64,000 bases of DNA, taken from the NCBI RefSeq assembly GCF_013378075.1, contig NZ_CP051131.1, forward strand, positions 248,001 through 312,000, written 5' to 3'. Below, piece after piece: positions 45,961-55,302 of this stretch (within the stretch, counting starts at the first letter, position 1; each line of letters starts with the position of its first letter). This stretch comes from Parasphingopyxis algicola. Lineage in GTDB: Bacteria; Pseudomonadota; Alphaproteobacteria; Sphingomonadales; Sphingomonadaceae. A program made the translations under genes and the position numbers. The notes under the pieces are model-generated. The model was not told the DNA's origin, ran no database searches, and worked only from the letters and a program-made list of their open reading frames with translations.

Positions 45961-45986
45961 CTAGACAGGCAAAAATTGTCTGTCAA
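45961..45986 (-). promoter_or_regulatory. ilvB promoter with overlapping palindrome
   Basis: Minus-strand TTGACA (45986-45981) is a good -35; 17 bases later a weak -10 (TAGCAG) follows. The spacer is a near-perfect 21-bp palindrome, GACAGGCAA / TTGTCTGTC around AAA (45964-45984), a likely operator. Confidence 0.6.
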
Positions 45987-45989
45987 CGA

Positions 45990-46949
45990 CTATCTCAGTA
46001 ATTTAGTTACAACAATAGTCTCAAAATCATTATATTCTGACTCCTGGATGCGCGGCCACTCGGCCGGCGGCTGATTGGCAAACCAGGTATATTGGCGCTT
46101 GGCATAGCGACGCGTGGCCTGGGCCGCCGCCGCGACCGTCTCGACCCGGTCCATTTCGCCCGCCAGAAACGCAGCGATTTCAGGGACTCCGATGGCGCGC
46201 ATCACGGGCAGGGAGGGATCGAGATCGCGATCGAGCAGCGCCCGTACCTCGTCCACCGCGCCGCTTTCGACCATGTCGGCGAAGCGCCGGTCGCATCGCC
46301 CGTAGAGCCAGTTGCGATCGGGAAGGAGGATGAGTGGCGCGAGCTGGATTTCGTCCGCGATGCCGCCGCGTTTTTCGCGTTGCCATTCATGGATCGGGCG
46401 CCCGGCCGATCGGATCACCTCGAGCGCGCGGGCGATTCGGGTCGTGTCGGCCGGTTTGAGCCGCTCCGCCGATGCCGGATCCTCGCGTTCGAGCGCGGCA
46501 TGCGCGTCGGCAACCGGCAGCGCGCGGATCTCGGCCCGGATGTCGGCGTCGATTTCGGGGATCGGCGCCAATCCCTCGAGCAGGGTGCGGTGATAGAGTC
46601 CGGTGCCGCCGACCAGGATGGCGGGACGGCCGTCGCGATGGGCGGCGGCGATCTCCGCCTTGGCGTCTTCGGCCCAGCGCGCCGCCGAACAGGCGTTTGC
46701 GCCGTCGATATAGCCGAACAGGCGGTGCGGAAGGGCCGCTTCCTCGGCCTCGCTCGGCCGCGCCGTGACGATCCGGAGGTCGCGATAGACCTGGGCGCTG
46801 TCGGCATTGATGATGACGCCGTCCGTCCGTTCCGCGATCCGCATCGCGAGAGACGACTTGCCGCTGGCGGTCGGCCCGGCAATAAGCGCGACCCTGGCCC
46901 CGTTGGTCTCTTCGTTGGAGTTTCCCGGCATGTTCATCGCAACGCTCAT
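45990..46949 (-). CDS. miaA: tRNA dimethylallyltransferase
   Basis: A 319-residue enzyme that adds a dimethylallyl group to A37 of tRNAs reading UNN codons. The P-loop is [15 protein letters not shown], followed by DSAQVYRDL and the [18 protein letters not shown] loop. The C-terminal YAKRQYTWF motif is intact. Three in-frame starts compete: 46949 (MSVAMNMPG), 46937 and 46931. The longest has a GGAAAG upstream. All overlap or abut the divergent serB start, an unusual shared start region. It is followed by ilvB on the same strand. Confidence 0.93.
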   Translation of the reverse strand: MSVAMNMPGNSNEETNGARVALIAGPTASGKSSLAMRIAERTDGVIINADSAQVYRDLRIVTARPSEAEEAALPHRLFGYIDGANACSAARWAEDAKAEIAAAHRDGRPAILVGGTGLYHRTLLEGLAPIPEIDADIRAEIRALPVADAHAALEREDPASAERLKPADTTRIARALEVIRSAGRPIHEWQREKRGGIADEIQLAPLILLPDRNWLYGRCDRRFADMVESGAVDEVRALLDRDLDPSLPVMRAIGVPEIAAFLAGEMDRVETVAAAAQATRRYAKRQYTWFANQPPAEWPRIQESEYNDFETIVVTKLLR

Positions 46950-47811
46950 AGCAGCAGATCGGCTTTCCGCAGGCGATATTTCGCTTGCATCGGACCTGCT
47001 CGCGGAGGCGGGAGCGGACATTCTCGGCCATATGTGGATCGAACCGGACAAGGCCGTCGATATCCGCTTTTCGGGCGATCTCGTATCCGCGCGCGAGGCG
47101 CTGAGCGCATTGGGCTTCGGCATCGATTATGTCGCGCAGCCGGAAGCGGCGCGCGCCAAGAAACTGTTCGTCGCCGATATGGATTCGACGATGATCACCG
47201 TCGAATGCCTGGACGAGCTGGCGGATTATGCCGGTTTCAAGCCGCAGGTCGCCGCGATCACCGAACGGGCGATGCGCGGCGAACTCGATTTCGTCGAAGC
47301 GCTCGACGAGCGGGTCGCGCTGCTCGCGGATATGGATGCGGCTATCGTGACGCGCTGCCACGAGGAACGGGTCGTCGTTTCGCCCGGCGCGGCGACGCTC
47401 GTCCGGACGATGAAGGCGCATGATGTGCACACGGTCCTGGTGTCGGGCGGCTTCACCCTGTTCGCCGATCGGGTGGCGGTTGAGATCGGCTTCGATCGCG
47501 CGGTTGCGAACCGGCTCGACATCGCGGCGGGGCGGCTGACGGGCCGGGTGGTCCGGCCGATCGTCGACAGTGCGACCAAGCAGCGCGTCTTGCAGGAAGA
47601 AACCGAGCGGCTGGAGCTGGGTGCGGCGGAAACGCTGGCGATCGGAGACGGCGCCAACGATCTCGCGATGGTCGAGCAGGCGGGGCTCGGCGTCGCCTAT
47701 CGGGGCAAGCCGAAGCTACGCGATGTGGCCGATGCGCGGATCGATCATGGAGATCTGACGGCCTTGCTGTACGCCCAGGGCTATGCGCGCAAGGACTGGG
47801 TCGAAGGCTAA
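46930..47811 (+). CDS. serB: phosphoserine phosphatase
   Basis: A 293-residue HAD-family enzyme that makes serine in the last step of the phosphorylated pathway. A short N-terminal ACT-like domain (residues 1-80) precedes the HAD core with [19 protein letters not shown] (motif I, nucleophile Asp), [13 protein letters not shown] (motif II) and [19 protein letters not shown] (motif IV). The ATG at 46930 is set by GGAG at 46917-46920. Divergent from miaA with overlapping start regions. A hairpin follows the stop. Confidence 0.94.
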   Translation: MFIATLIAADRLSAGDISLASDLLAEAGADILGHMWIEPDKAVDIRFSGDLVSAREALSALGFGIDYVAQPEAARAKKLFVADMDSTMITVECLDELADYAGFKPQVAAITERAMRGELDFVEALDERVALLADMDAAIVTRCHEERVVVSPGAATLVRTMKAHDVHTVLVSGGFTLFADRVAVEIGFDRAVANRLDIAAGRLTGRVVRPIVDSATKQRVLQEETERLELGAAETLAIGDGANDLAMVEQAGLGVAYRGKPKLRDVADARIDHGDLTALLYAQGYARKDWVEG

Positions 47812-47835
47812 GGTTCTATACTAAGTGTAGAACCT
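47811..47835. terminator. hairpin between serB and the PilZ-like gene
   Basis: AGGTTCTA / TAGAACCT form a stem with an ACT/AGT extension around one base. The hairpin overlaps the stop codons of both convergent genes. No T-run follows, so termination is not certain. Confidence 0.55.
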
Positions 47836-48148
47836 AGCTCGACCGCGTCATATCGGCGGCAACGGCGCTCAGGGCAAAGCCGACCGAATCCTCATCGCCG
47901 GCAAAGCTGAGTTCGATCCCGGTCTCGGAAATGGCATGTACCTCGGCGACGATCTCGCCCGCCGCCGGATGGACCAGCTTCACGGTCGATCCGCAGGCCG
48001 GTTGGGCATTGCTCCGGACAGTCGCGCCGCGGCCCGAAACGGTTTCGAGCGCCGCCGGCGCGGGGGCATCGGCGTGGAGCACGCACATGCGCCGTCGCCG
48101 CCACCGCGACGCCATCGATCCACCCTGTATTCCATACGGTCGAGACAT
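47834..48148 (-). CDS. PilZ-like domain protein (tentative)
   Basis: A 104-residue protein starting MSRPYGIQGGSMASRWRRRR. The arginine-rich start and the beta-rich remainder (SGRGATVRSNAQPACGSTVKL, then a strand pattern) resemble short PilZ-domain proteins of sphingomonads, which bind c-di-GMP via an RxxxR motif and a (D/N)xSxxG loop. The second motif is not evident, so c-di-GMP binding is uncertain. GGGGA precedes the ATG at 48148. Confidence 0.55.
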   Translation of the reverse strand: MSRPYGIQGGSMASRWRRRRMCVLHADAPAPAALETVSGRGATVRSNAQPACGSTVKLVHPAAGEIVAEVHAISETGIELSFAGDEDSVGFALSAVAADMTRSS

Positions 48149-48207
48149 GCACTTTCCCCTGGGGAAGGCGCATTAGCCGCGATCGGCAAATATTCGGTTA
48201 AGCGGGC

Positions 48208-49236
48208 CTAGCGTCGGCGGACCGTGATACATTCCGACCCGGCCCGGGTCGCCGCCGCACAGGCCTGTTGGGCCTCAGCGCGTGTGCGGAAGGGGCCGGC
48301 CTGCAGGCGGGTATAGGGTCCGGCGCGCACCAGATAGGGCTGCAGATTGGCGAGCGACGATGCGCGGCCGCTGACCTGACGCCACAGATTTTCGGCGCGC
48401 GGCCGTTCGCGGAACGAACCAAGCTGGATCCGCCAGTCGCCGCTGCGCGCGGCCGGGGCGGCCGACGACGGTTGAGCGGACGGCGACTGGGTCGCCACCA
48501 CAGGCGGTTGCTGCGCTGGAGCGGCAGCCGGCGGCGAAGCGGGTGGCGGCGTCGCCGCTGGCGGGCTGGCGGCGGGCGCGGGAACCGGTACCGGCGTGAA
48601 GGTCGGCGATGGCGCGGGGGCGGGGGTCGGCGGCGGTGGCGGCGCGACCGCAACCTGCGTTACCGGGTTCGCCTCGGCCATTTGCGCGGCCATCGCCGTG
48701 CCCGCCTCGCGTTGCTCGAGCGGAATATAGCGGTCCATCTGCTGCAGGCTGGCCGCGGCCTGGGGTAGGCCGGCGGCGCTCGCATTGCTCATCAGCGCAT
48801 AGGCGCGGACCCAGTCGCGCGGCGCCAGATCGCCGTTAAACAGCGCGGTGCCGTAGATATATTGTGCGCGCGGCTCGCCGCGATTGGCGGCGCGAATGAT
48901 ATAGGGCATCGCGTCTTCGCGATTGCCGTCTTGGAACAGGATCAGGCCGTAATTGGCTTCGGCCCGCAAATGCCCCTGATCGGCGGCTTGTCCGAACAGG
49001 TCGCGCGCGCGCTCCATATCCTGCGGAACGCCGCGACCGAGCTTGTAGGCTTGGCCGAGATTGAACTGGGCGTCGGGATCGCCGGTTTCGGCGAGCGGCT
49101 GCCATTCGGAAACGGCGCGGGCATAATCGCCGCTGCGCCAGGCTTCGACGCCTTCCTGAACCCCGGCATTAACCCCCCATGGCAACGCCAACAGCGCCAA
49201 TGCGGCGCCGATTGCCATCCTGTGTCTCACCGCCAT
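48208..49236 (-). CDS. SEL1-repeat and SPOR-domain protein
   Basis: A 342-residue secreted or periplasmic protein. The signal peptide covers residues 1-25. SEL1/TPR-like repeats follow (ARAVSEWQPLAETGDPDAQF, GQAADQGHLRAEANYGLIL, and a third). A long Pro/Ala/Ser linker spans about residues 195-265. The C-terminal SPOR domain (WRIQLGSFRERPRAENLWRQ ... GPFRTRAEAQQACAA) binds denuded septal glycans. It is divergent from an orphan parA gene whose cluster ends in another SPOR protein. Role in division or envelope; exact partner unknown. Confidence 0.87.
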   Translation of the reverse strand: MAVRHRMAIGAALALLALPWGVNAGVQEGVEAWRSGDYARAVSEWQPLAETGDPDAQFNLGQAYKLGRGVPQDMERARDLFGQAADQGHLRAEANYGLILFQDGNREDAMPYIIRAANRGEPRAQYIYGTALFNGDLAPRDWVRAYALMSNASAAGLPQAAASLQQMDRYIPLEQREAGTAMAAQMAEANPVTQVAVAPPPPPTPAPAPSPTFTPVPVPAPAASPPAATPPPASPPAAAPAQQPPVVATQSPSAQPSSAAPAARSGDWRIQLGSFRERPRAENLWRQVSGRASSLANLQPYLVRAGPYTRLQAGPFRTRAEAQQACAAATRAGSECITVRRR

Positions 49237-49421
49237 CTGCCGATCTCCCCGATTTTCAGCATCTTGCCTATCGCGAATAATAGCAGGGTTAAAGCCGGAT
49301 TAGCAAAACCGTGCCGTCCATTTCCGGGACATCAATCAAAATTTAACGCCAGCCGTTAACCAGATTTTAGTCACCCGAGTGGCAATGCCGCTGATGAAAT
49401 ACCGCCATCAAAGGGGATATC

Positions 49422-50144
49422 ATGCGGGTATTGGCATTAGCATCGCAAAAGGGCGGCTCGGGAAAGACGACGCTTTCCGGGCACCTCGCCGTAGAGGCGC
49501 AGCGAAGTGGCGCGGGACCAGTGGTGTTGATCGATATCGATCCCCAGGGTTCGCTCGCCGACTGGTGGAACGAGCGTGAAGACGACATGCCAGCCTTTGC
49601 GCAGACGACCGTCGCCCGTCTCGCGGCCGACCTCGAGGTTCTCCGGCAGCAGGGTTTCAAGCTCGCCGTCCTCGATACGCCGCCGGCCATCACCATGGCG
49701 ATCCAGAGCGTCATCCAGGTCGCCGAACTCATCGTCATTCCGACCCGCCCGAGCCCGCACGATCTGCGCGCCGTCGGGGCCACCGTCGATCTGTGCGAAC
49801 GCGCCGGCAAACCGCTGATCTTCGTCGTCAACGCGGCGACGCCCAAGGCCAAGATCACCTATGAGGCCGCCGTCGCGCTGTCGCAGCATGGCACGGTCGC
49901 CCCAGTCACGCTCCACCATCGCACGGATTTCGCCGCCTCGATGATCGACGGCCGGACGGTCATGGAGATCGATCCGAACGGCAAGTCCGCCGCCGAAATC
50001 CACGAGCTGTGGGCCTATATCTCCGACCGGCTCGAAAAGAATTTCCGCCGCACCGTGTTCAGCGGGCCCAAATTCCCGGCCCAGCCGGGCACCGTGCAGC
50101 GTCCCGCGACAGGTGGTTTCGGCCGCCGGGTGACAGGCCAGTAG
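49422..50144 (+). CDS. ParA-family ATPase (orphan)
   Basis: A 240-residue MinD/ParA-like Walker ATPase. The deviant Walker A is KGGSGKTT (residues 10-17), the switch I region is DIDPQGSLADW, and the Walker B-like stretch is LAVLDTPPA. A 40-residue C-terminal extension (KFPAQPGTVQRPATGGFG) is atypical. The chromosomal parAB pair is not in this window, so this is a second ParA that likely places a cargo rather than the origin. The next gene carries a ribbon-helix-helix-like domain. Confidence 0.88.
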   Translation: MRVLALASQKGGSGKTTLSGHLAVEAQRSGAGPVVLIDIDPQGSLADWWNEREDDMPAFAQTTVARLAADLEVLRQQGFKLAVLDTPPAITMAIQSVIQVAELIVIPTRPSPHDLRAVGATVDLCERAGKPLIFVVNAATPKAKITYEAAVALSQHGTVAPVTLHHRTDFAASMIDGRTVMEIDPNGKSAAEIHELWAYISDRLEKNFRRTVFSGPKFPAQPGTVQRPATGGFGRRVTGQ

Positions 50145-50154
50145 GAGCGACACA

Positions 50155-50916
50155 ATGGGCGAAGAAAAATTCGCGTCGCTTTCCTCGGGTCTGCTTGCGC
50201 GCAAGGGCGCGGCAAAGCCCGCCATGCGACGCCAGGGGTTCATCAACCCGCAGGGCGACGTCACCGAAGATCTGGGCTGGAACGATATGGGGTTCGAAGC
50301 GCCCCGGCCGATCGAAAGCGATTCCGAGCATCAAGGCGAGGCGCCGCTTCCGGAAGTCCGCAAGCAGCAGGATCAGCTCGCCGAGGGCTTGAACGAGGTG
50401 GTCGAGGAACCGGCCGAGGCGCCGCTTCCGCCTCCCATCGACGAGGCGGAACCCGAACCGGAACCCGAACCCGAACCCTATAGGCCGAACGGTCATGGCG
50501 GTCTGACGCCGATGGAGTCCGAAGATATCGAGTCCGAACCGGCCGAATTCCACGCTGGCGATGCGGACGATGGCGACATGCCGGCGGTTCCCGACACGGG
50601 GCTGCGCCTCCATGGGCGCTCGCCGCTGTCGGAGAAAAAGTCGCCCAAGGCGAAACAGCGCGCGGAAACGCCCGCCGAAGCTCCGGTTGACACGCAGGAC
50701 ATGGCCGAACCGGAGGACAGGGACGTTCCGGCGCGCGAGAAGGTCGCCTTTACCTTGCGGCTCGACAAGGAGCGGCACCTGAAGCTGCGCCTTGCTTCGG
50801 CCGTTACCAACCAGTCGGCCCAGCGTCTCGTCACCGAAGCGCTCGACCAGTTCCTGGAACAGCATCCCGACGTGCGCGCGCTCACCGGACAGGCGTCCGG
50901 CGGCAAGACGCACTGA
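50155..50916 (+). CDS. disordered protein with C-terminal ribbon-helix-helix-like domain
   Basis: A 253-residue protein, hypothetical. Residues 1-190 are highly acidic and Pro/Glu-rich (PLPPPIDEAEPEPEPEPEPY), presumably unstructured. The C-terminal 55 residues (VAFTLRLDKERHLKLRLASA ... SAQRLVTEALDQFLEQHPDV) look like a ribbon-helix-helix DNA-binding fold, as in ParA partner proteins. It follows parA by ten bases and is probably the ParA-interacting partner, but no arginine finger has been shown. Followed by a TPR/SPOR gene. Confidence 0.75.
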   Translation: MGEEKFASLSSGLLARKGAAKPAMRRQGFINPQGDVTEDLGWNDMGFEAPRPIESDSEHQGEAPLPEVRKQQDQLAEGLNEVVEEPAEAPLPPPIDEAEPEPEPEPEPYRPNGHGGLTPMESEDIESEPAEFHAGDADDGDMPAVPDTGLRLHGRSPLSEKKSPKAKQRAETPAEAPVDTQDMAEPEDRDVPAREKVAFTLRLDKERHLKLRLASAVTNQSAQRLVTEALDQFLEQHPDVRALTGQASGGKTH

Positions 50917-50931
50917 TTGAGGAGGGGTATA

Positions 50932-52419
50932 ATGAAACCGAGCATCATCAAGATCGCGGCATCGTCGTTGGCCGTCGGCGCCTCGCTCGCCGGACTGACG
51001 CCGCTTGCCAACGGGGCCTTTTCGACCGGCGCGACCGCAACCGACAGCCGCGCCGCGCAACAGGCCGCCCATGCGGCTGGTGAAGCCCGCCAGGCGCTGG
51101 GCGAGAATGACGGCGTTGCCGCCATCCGCCATGCCGAGCGCGCCGTGCAATCGATGCCCAACAGTGCCGAATATCGCCATCTTCTGGGCCGCGCCTATCT
51201 GGCGGCCGGACGTTTCGCCTCGGCCGAAACGAGCTTCCAGGACGCCCTGACGCTCAATCCCGATCTGAACCGCACCGCGTTCAACCTCGCCCTCGCGCAG
51301 ATCGCGCAGGGCAACCGGTCCGACGCGCTTGCCGAGCTCAACAATCTCGAGGGCCGTATGGGCGCCTCCGATCTCGGGCTCGCCATGGCGCTTGCCGGCA
51401 ATCACGATCGCGCGATCGTGATCCTCCAGCAGGCTGCGCGCGCCAATGGCGGCGACCCGCGGGCCCGCCAGAATCTCGCGCTGACCTATGCGATGGCCGG
51501 ACGCTGGGCGGAAGCCCGGATTACGGCGGCGCAGGATGTCAGCCTCGCCGAACTCGACGGCCGCATGCGCGACTGGACGCAGTTCGCTGCGCCGGAGAAT
51601 GAATGGGATCAGGTCTCGAGCCTTCTCGGCGTGACCGCCGATCACAGCGATCCCGGCCAGCCGGTCCGGCTGGCGCTGGCCCCGCAGGACACGACGGTCA
51701 TGACGGCCGAAGCCGATGTCGGTTCTGACGATCAGGATCCCGTCGTCGCCTTCACGGCGCCTGCCGAAACCGGCGCGGTTGCCGATGTCGAGGCGGTGCC
51801 CGTCATCGAAGCCGAAGAGACGCCGATGCGCGTCGCTGCGGTGGAGACCGAAGACTATTCCGCCCCGGCCGCCGACGCATTCATCGTCGAGGAAGAGGAT
51901 AATTACGAAGTGGCCGATGCCAGCGATGCGATCGCGGCCGCCGCTGCTCCGCCGGCCCAGCCCGTTGTTGCACTGACGGCGCCGGTCGTCGCGGCCTCGG
52001 CACCGGCCGAAGAGAGCTGGCTCGCGGTTCTGCGGGCGGCTCGCGCGCCCGAACGGCCGGTCACGGCCGTCGCGCCTGTCGATCAGCCCGCCGCTCCCGC
52101 AGCATCGCGGAGCTCCAATGGCCGCTACGTCGTCCAGCTTGGCGCGTTTTCGAACCGGGCCAATGTGCGCGTGGCGTGGGATCGTGCCGTACGGCGCTAT
52201 GGCGGCCTCGCCGAATATACGCCGTCGCGCGCGACGTTCGAGCGCGGCCGGACCCTGTATCGCCTGTCATTCGGCGGCTTCGAAAGCCGCCGCGAGGCCA
52301 ACGGCCTGTGCCGGACCCTGCGTTCGCGCGGCCAGGAATGCTTCGTGCGCGCCCGTGCCGGCGATGCGCCGCTGCAAATGGCGGCGCGCAGCGGTGCGGG
52401 GGCAGCGGCGCTCCGCTAG
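50932..52419 (+). CDS. TPR and SPOR-domain protein
   Basis: A 495-residue exported protein. Residues 1-32 form a signal peptide, and TPR-like repeats follow (residues about 45-200: AEYRHLLGRAYLAAGRFASAE ...). An acidic disordered linker (about 250-400) and a C-terminal SPOR domain (YVVQLGAFSNRANVRVAWDRA ... GGFESRREANGLCRTLRSRG) complete it. The ATG at 50932 has an ideal GGAGGGG Shine-Dalgarno. Third gene of the parA operon; its stop lies just before a terminator that overlaps the convergent pyrC-like gene end. A septal or cell-envelope placement is suggested by the SPOR domain. Confidence 0.85.
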   Translation: MKPSIIKIAASSLAVGASLAGLTPLANGAFSTGATATDSRAAQQAAHAAGEARQALGENDGVAAIRHAERAVQSMPNSAEYRHLLGRAYLAAGRFASAETSFQDALTLNPDLNRTAFNLALAQIAQGNRSDALAELNNLEGRMGASDLGLAMALAGNHDRAIVILQQAARANGGDPRARQNLALTYAMAGRWAEARITAAQDVSLAELDGRMRDWTQFAAPENEWDQVSSLLGVTADHSDPGQPVRLALAPQDTTVMTAEADVGSDDQDPVVAFTAPAETGAVADVEAVPVIEAEETPMRVAAVETEDYSAPAADAFIVEEEDNYEVADASDAIAAAAAPPAQPVVALTAPVVAASAPAEESWLAVLRAARAPERPVTAVAPVDQPAAPAASRSSNGRYVVQLGAFSNRANVRVAWDRAVRRYGGLAEYTPSRATFERGRTLYRLSFGGFESRREANGLCRTLRSRGQECFVRARAGDAPLQMAARSGAGAAALR

Positions 52420-52437
52420 CCGGTCAATCCGACGATA

Positions 52438-53664
52438 TCAGGAGGGCGGTCGATCCACGGGTCGGCCGCCCTTTATCGTATGGACGACCTTGCCCTGCAC
52501 CGGCAGTTCGTCGAACGGCGTATTGCCGGCGCGCGAGGCCATGTTCGTCGTGTCGACACGCCAAGGCGCATCCGGATCGAAGACGACCAGGTCGGCAGCC
52601 GCGCCGGTTGCGAGCGAACCGCCATCGACACCGAGTATTCCGGCGGGATTGGACGAAAGCAGCGCAAACAGCCGCGCCATGTCGATATGGCCTTCACGGA
52701 CCAGGTTGAGCGAGAGCGTGAGCAGCGTTTCCGCACCCGACATGCCGGGTTCGGCATCGGCATAGGGCAGGCGCTTCGCCTCGGGCCCCTGCGGATCATG
52801 GGCGGAGCAGATGACGTCGATCGTGCCGTCGGCGAGCGCGACCAGCGCGGCATCGCGATCTTCCGCACTGCGCAGTGGCGGGGACAGTTTGGCGAAGGTG
52901 CGATAGGCGCCGATATCGACATCGCAGAGCAGGAGATGCGCGGATGTGATCCCACAACTGACCTTGATCCCCCGCGCCTTGGCGTCGCGGATCCGATCGA
53001 ACCCGCGGGCCGTGGTGACCGTCCGGAAATGGATATGGGCATCGGCCTGCTCGGCCAGCAGGATATCCCGCGAGATCGCGATCGCCTCGGAAATGGCGGG
53101 CGCGCCGGGCAGGCCCAGGCGCGTGGCCGTTTCCCCTTCGGTGGCGACGGCATGGCCCGAAAGGCCTTCGTCTTCGGCATGGGCGATGACGACGAGATCG
53201 AGCGCGGCGGCATAACGGAGCACGCGGTGCATGACGCCGGCATCGGCGATCCGCTGTCGACCCGTGGAGACGGCGACCGCGCCGGCGCGCTGCATCAGGC
53301 CGTATTCGGTCAGCTCCCGGCCTTGCAGGTCTTGCGTCGCCGCAGCGATCGGATGAATCCAGACGGCCGGCTTGCCGGCCGCCGCGGCGTGCTGGACCAT
53401 AGCCGGTTCGTCGATCGCGGGGGACTGGTCGGGCATCAGCGCGACGCGCGTGATGCCGCCCGCGACAAAAGCGGGGATATCGACGGCGAAGGCGCCCAGA
53501 TCGACGATAGCCGGGGCGAGGTGCAAGCCGCTTGCGTCGAGCGTTGCGGCGCCGTCCGGTGCACTGTCGACAATCATGCCGTCGGCACAGGCGATGTCGC
53601 CCGGCGCTTCCGTGCCCGCCGCCGGATCGACCAGCGTGGCGCCCGTTATCGTCAGCGCGCTCAT
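52438..53664 (-). CDS. pyrC': dihydroorotase-like protein, probably catalytically inactive (PyrC')
   Basis: A 408-residue amidohydrolase-fold protein. The N-terminus [21 protein letters not shown] is typical. However, the metal-binding H-x-H of active dihydroorotases reads VDLGAFAV here, and the D-H-A-P-H motif reads SAHDPQ. These losses mirror the inactive PyrC' subunits that assemble with aspartate carbamoyltransferase in other bacteria. Overlap with pyrB by four bases supports a structural partnership. A true dihydroorotase must lie elsewhere. Inactivity is inference from the motifs. Confidence 0.85.
   Translation of the reverse strand: MSALTITGATLVDPAAGTEAPGDIACADGMIVDSAPDGAATLDASGLHLAPAIVDLGAFAVDIPAFVAGGITRVALMPDQSPAIDEPAMVQHAAAAGKPAVWIHPIAAATQDLQGRELTEYGLMQRAGAVAVSTGRQRIADAGVMHRVLRYAAALDLVVIAHAEDEGLSGHAVATEGETATRLGLPGAPAISEAIAISRDILLAEQADAHIHFRTVTTARGFDRIRDAKARGIKVSCGITSAHLLLCDVDIGAYRTFAKLSPPLRSAEDRDAALVALADGTIDVICSAHDPQGPEAKRLPYADAEPGMSGAETLLTLSLNLVREGHIDMARLFALLSSNPAGILGVDGGSLATGAAADLVVFDPDAPWRVDTTNMASRAGNTPFDELPVQGKVVHTIKGGRPVDRPPS
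52443..52474 (+). terminator. Rho-independent terminator after the parA-SPOR operon
   Basis: AGGGCGG pairs with CCGCCCT, followed by TTA. It overlaps the 3' end of the convergent pyrC-like gene. Confidence 0.7.
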
Positions 53665-54650
53665 GCCCAGCCCTCCACGCCGCGCTGATTGCGGGTCAGC
53701 ACGTCGAGGCAGGCCATGCGGACGGCGACGCCCATCTCGACCTGTTCGGTGATCGCCGAACGTTCGAGATCGTCGGCGATATCGCTGGCGATCTCGATCC
53801 CGCGGTTCATCGGGCCGGGATGCATAACCAGCGCGTCGGGCGCCGCTTTTTCGAGCCGCTTGCGCGTCAGGCCGTAGAGCGCGAAATATTCGCGCGGGGA
53901 GGGGATGAAGCCGCCCTGCATCCGCTCGTTCTGAAGCCGCAGCATCATCACGACATCGGCGCCCGCGAGCCCGGCATCGAAATCGGTGAAGGGGGTCACG
54001 CCGAGCCGGTCGATCGCCGGCGGCATCAGGGTCGGCGGCGCGATGACGTTCACCTCCGCCCCCAACGCCGTCAGTGCGAGAATGTTGGACCGGGCGACTC
54101 GGCTGTGCAGGATATCGCCGCAGATCGCGACGCGCAGCTTCTCGAACGCGCCGCGCCGCCGCCGGATCGTCAGCGCGTCGAGCAGCGCCTGTGTGGGGTG
54201 CTCGTGCCAGCCGTCCCCGGCGTTGAGCACGGGGCAATCGACCTTGTCGGCGATCAGCTGGACCGCACCGGAGGCTTGGTGCCGGATCACGATGACATCG
54301 GCGCGCATCGCGTTGAGAGTTACCGCCGTATCGATCAGGGTTTCGCCCTTCTTCACGCTCGATTGCGCAGCATGCATGTTGACGACGTCCGCGCCGAGCC
54401 GTTTGCCCGCGATCTCGAACGACAGCAGCGTGCGCGTCGACGCCTCGAAAAAGGCGTTCATCTGCGTGAGCCCCGCGAGCCGGTCGTCATGCTTGGAGGA
54501 TTGCCGGTTCAGGTCTACCCATTGCTCGGCCTCGTCGAGCAGAAAGGTGATCTCCCAGGGCTGGAGCCCGAAAATACCGGTGAGATGCCTGTGCGGAAAG
54601 GGATGCGCGCCTTCGGGTGTGGCCGCAGCAGTGGGAATCGCGTTTTGCAT
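53661..54650 (-). CDS. pyrB: aspartate carbamoyltransferase catalytic subunit
   Basis: A 329-residue enzyme of pyrimidine synthesis. The carbamoyl-phosphate loop [13 protein letters not shown] (residue near 68) and HPTQALLDA with the substrate-binding His are present; Ser in SSVKKGETL completes the site. The extra 15 N-terminal residues before the conserved domain are typical of the class that forms dodecamers with PyrC'. The ATG at 54650 ([11 protein letters not shown]) is well separated from the divergent lipoprotein gene. Confidence 0.95.
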   Translation of the reverse strand: MQNAIPTAAATPEGAHPFPHRHLTGIFGLQPWEITFLLDEAEQWVDLNRQSSKHDDRLAGLTQMNAFFEASTRTLLSFEIAGKRLGADVVNMHAAQSSVKKGETLIDTAVTLNAMRADVIVIRHQASGAVQLIADKVDCPVLNAGDGWHEHPTQALLDALTIRRRRGAFEKLRVAICGDILHSRVARSNILALTALGAEVNVIAPPTLMPPAIDRLGVTPFTDFDAGLAGADVVMMLRLQNERMQGGFIPSPREYFALYGLTRKRLEKAAPDALVMHPGPMNRGIEIASDIADDLERSAITEQVEMGVAVRMACLDVLTRNQRGVEGWA

Positions 54651-54807
54651 TAAAGGGGTGCTTTAGGCGCGATGGGGCGGGGGGGCAATACGGGTTGATT
54701 TCCCCATACCGCGCGCCTTCCGGTGGTCGCGGTCGGATAGTCAAAACTTGCTTTGCATCCCCACTAGGGTGTAATTTTCCGTTTCAACCGCGATGGAGGC
54801 GGAAATC

Positions 54808-55212
54808 ATGAAACGGATACTGATCATTGCCGGGGTGCTTGCGCTGGGCGCCTGCGCGGAAAGCGCGCCCGAGGCGGAGCCTGCGGTAGAAGCGGTGGAA
54901 GAGGAAGCCGCCACCGACTGGTCCGCATGGGTCGGCAGCTACGACATCGCCTATGACGATGGTGGCGAGGCCGCGCTGACGATCGCCGATGGCGGGACCT
55001 ACGAGTTCGTTACTGGCGATGAGACGCGCACGGGGACCGTTGAAATGGGCGACGGCGGCGCAATCTGCTACACCAATGACGATGGTGAAACCCCGACGGA
55101 ATGCTGGATCAACAGCGCGGCGGCCGAAGACGGCAGCTGGCGGTCAACCAGCGATCAGGGCGAAACGGTAACGGTTTCGCGGGTCGCAGCGGACGCGGAA
55201 ACCGAAGCCTAG
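54808..55212 (+). CDS. small acidic lipoprotein, unknown function
   Basis: A 134-residue protein with a lipoprotein signal (MKRILIIAGVLALGAC, Cys16) and an acidic Glu/Ala-rich linker (to about residue 45). A compact beta-rich domain follows (SWVGSYDIAYDD-like strands; two Cys at ICYTND and ECWIN). The Shine-Dalgarno GGAGGCGG sets the ATG. No family recognised. It stands alone, divergent from pyrB. Confidence 0.75.
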   Translation: MKRILIIAGVLALGACAESAPEAEPAVEAVEEEAATDWSAWVGSYDIAYDDGGEAALTIADGGTYEFVTGDETRTGTVEMGDGGAICYTNDDGETPTECWINSAAAEDGSWRSTSDQGETVTVSRVAADAETEA

Positions 55213-55302
55213 CACCAGTCGGGTTGTTGGGCGCAGTGCCTTCTATATGCCCCCGAACTGGGGGTGCAGCGTGCCGGTCGACGGATTTCTGCGCGCAATC
55301 GG

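Noticed and set aside
45906-45989. Leader peptide and attenuator ahead of ilvB
   Set aside because: No short frame with clustered Val, Leu or Ile codons was found between miaA and ilvB; only the palindromic promoter is supported.
53665-54237. Longer start for the pyrC-like gene inside pyrB
   Set aside because: The ATGA overlap at 53661-53664 and the family N-terminus set the start; upstream residues are an antisense-like shadow of pyrB.
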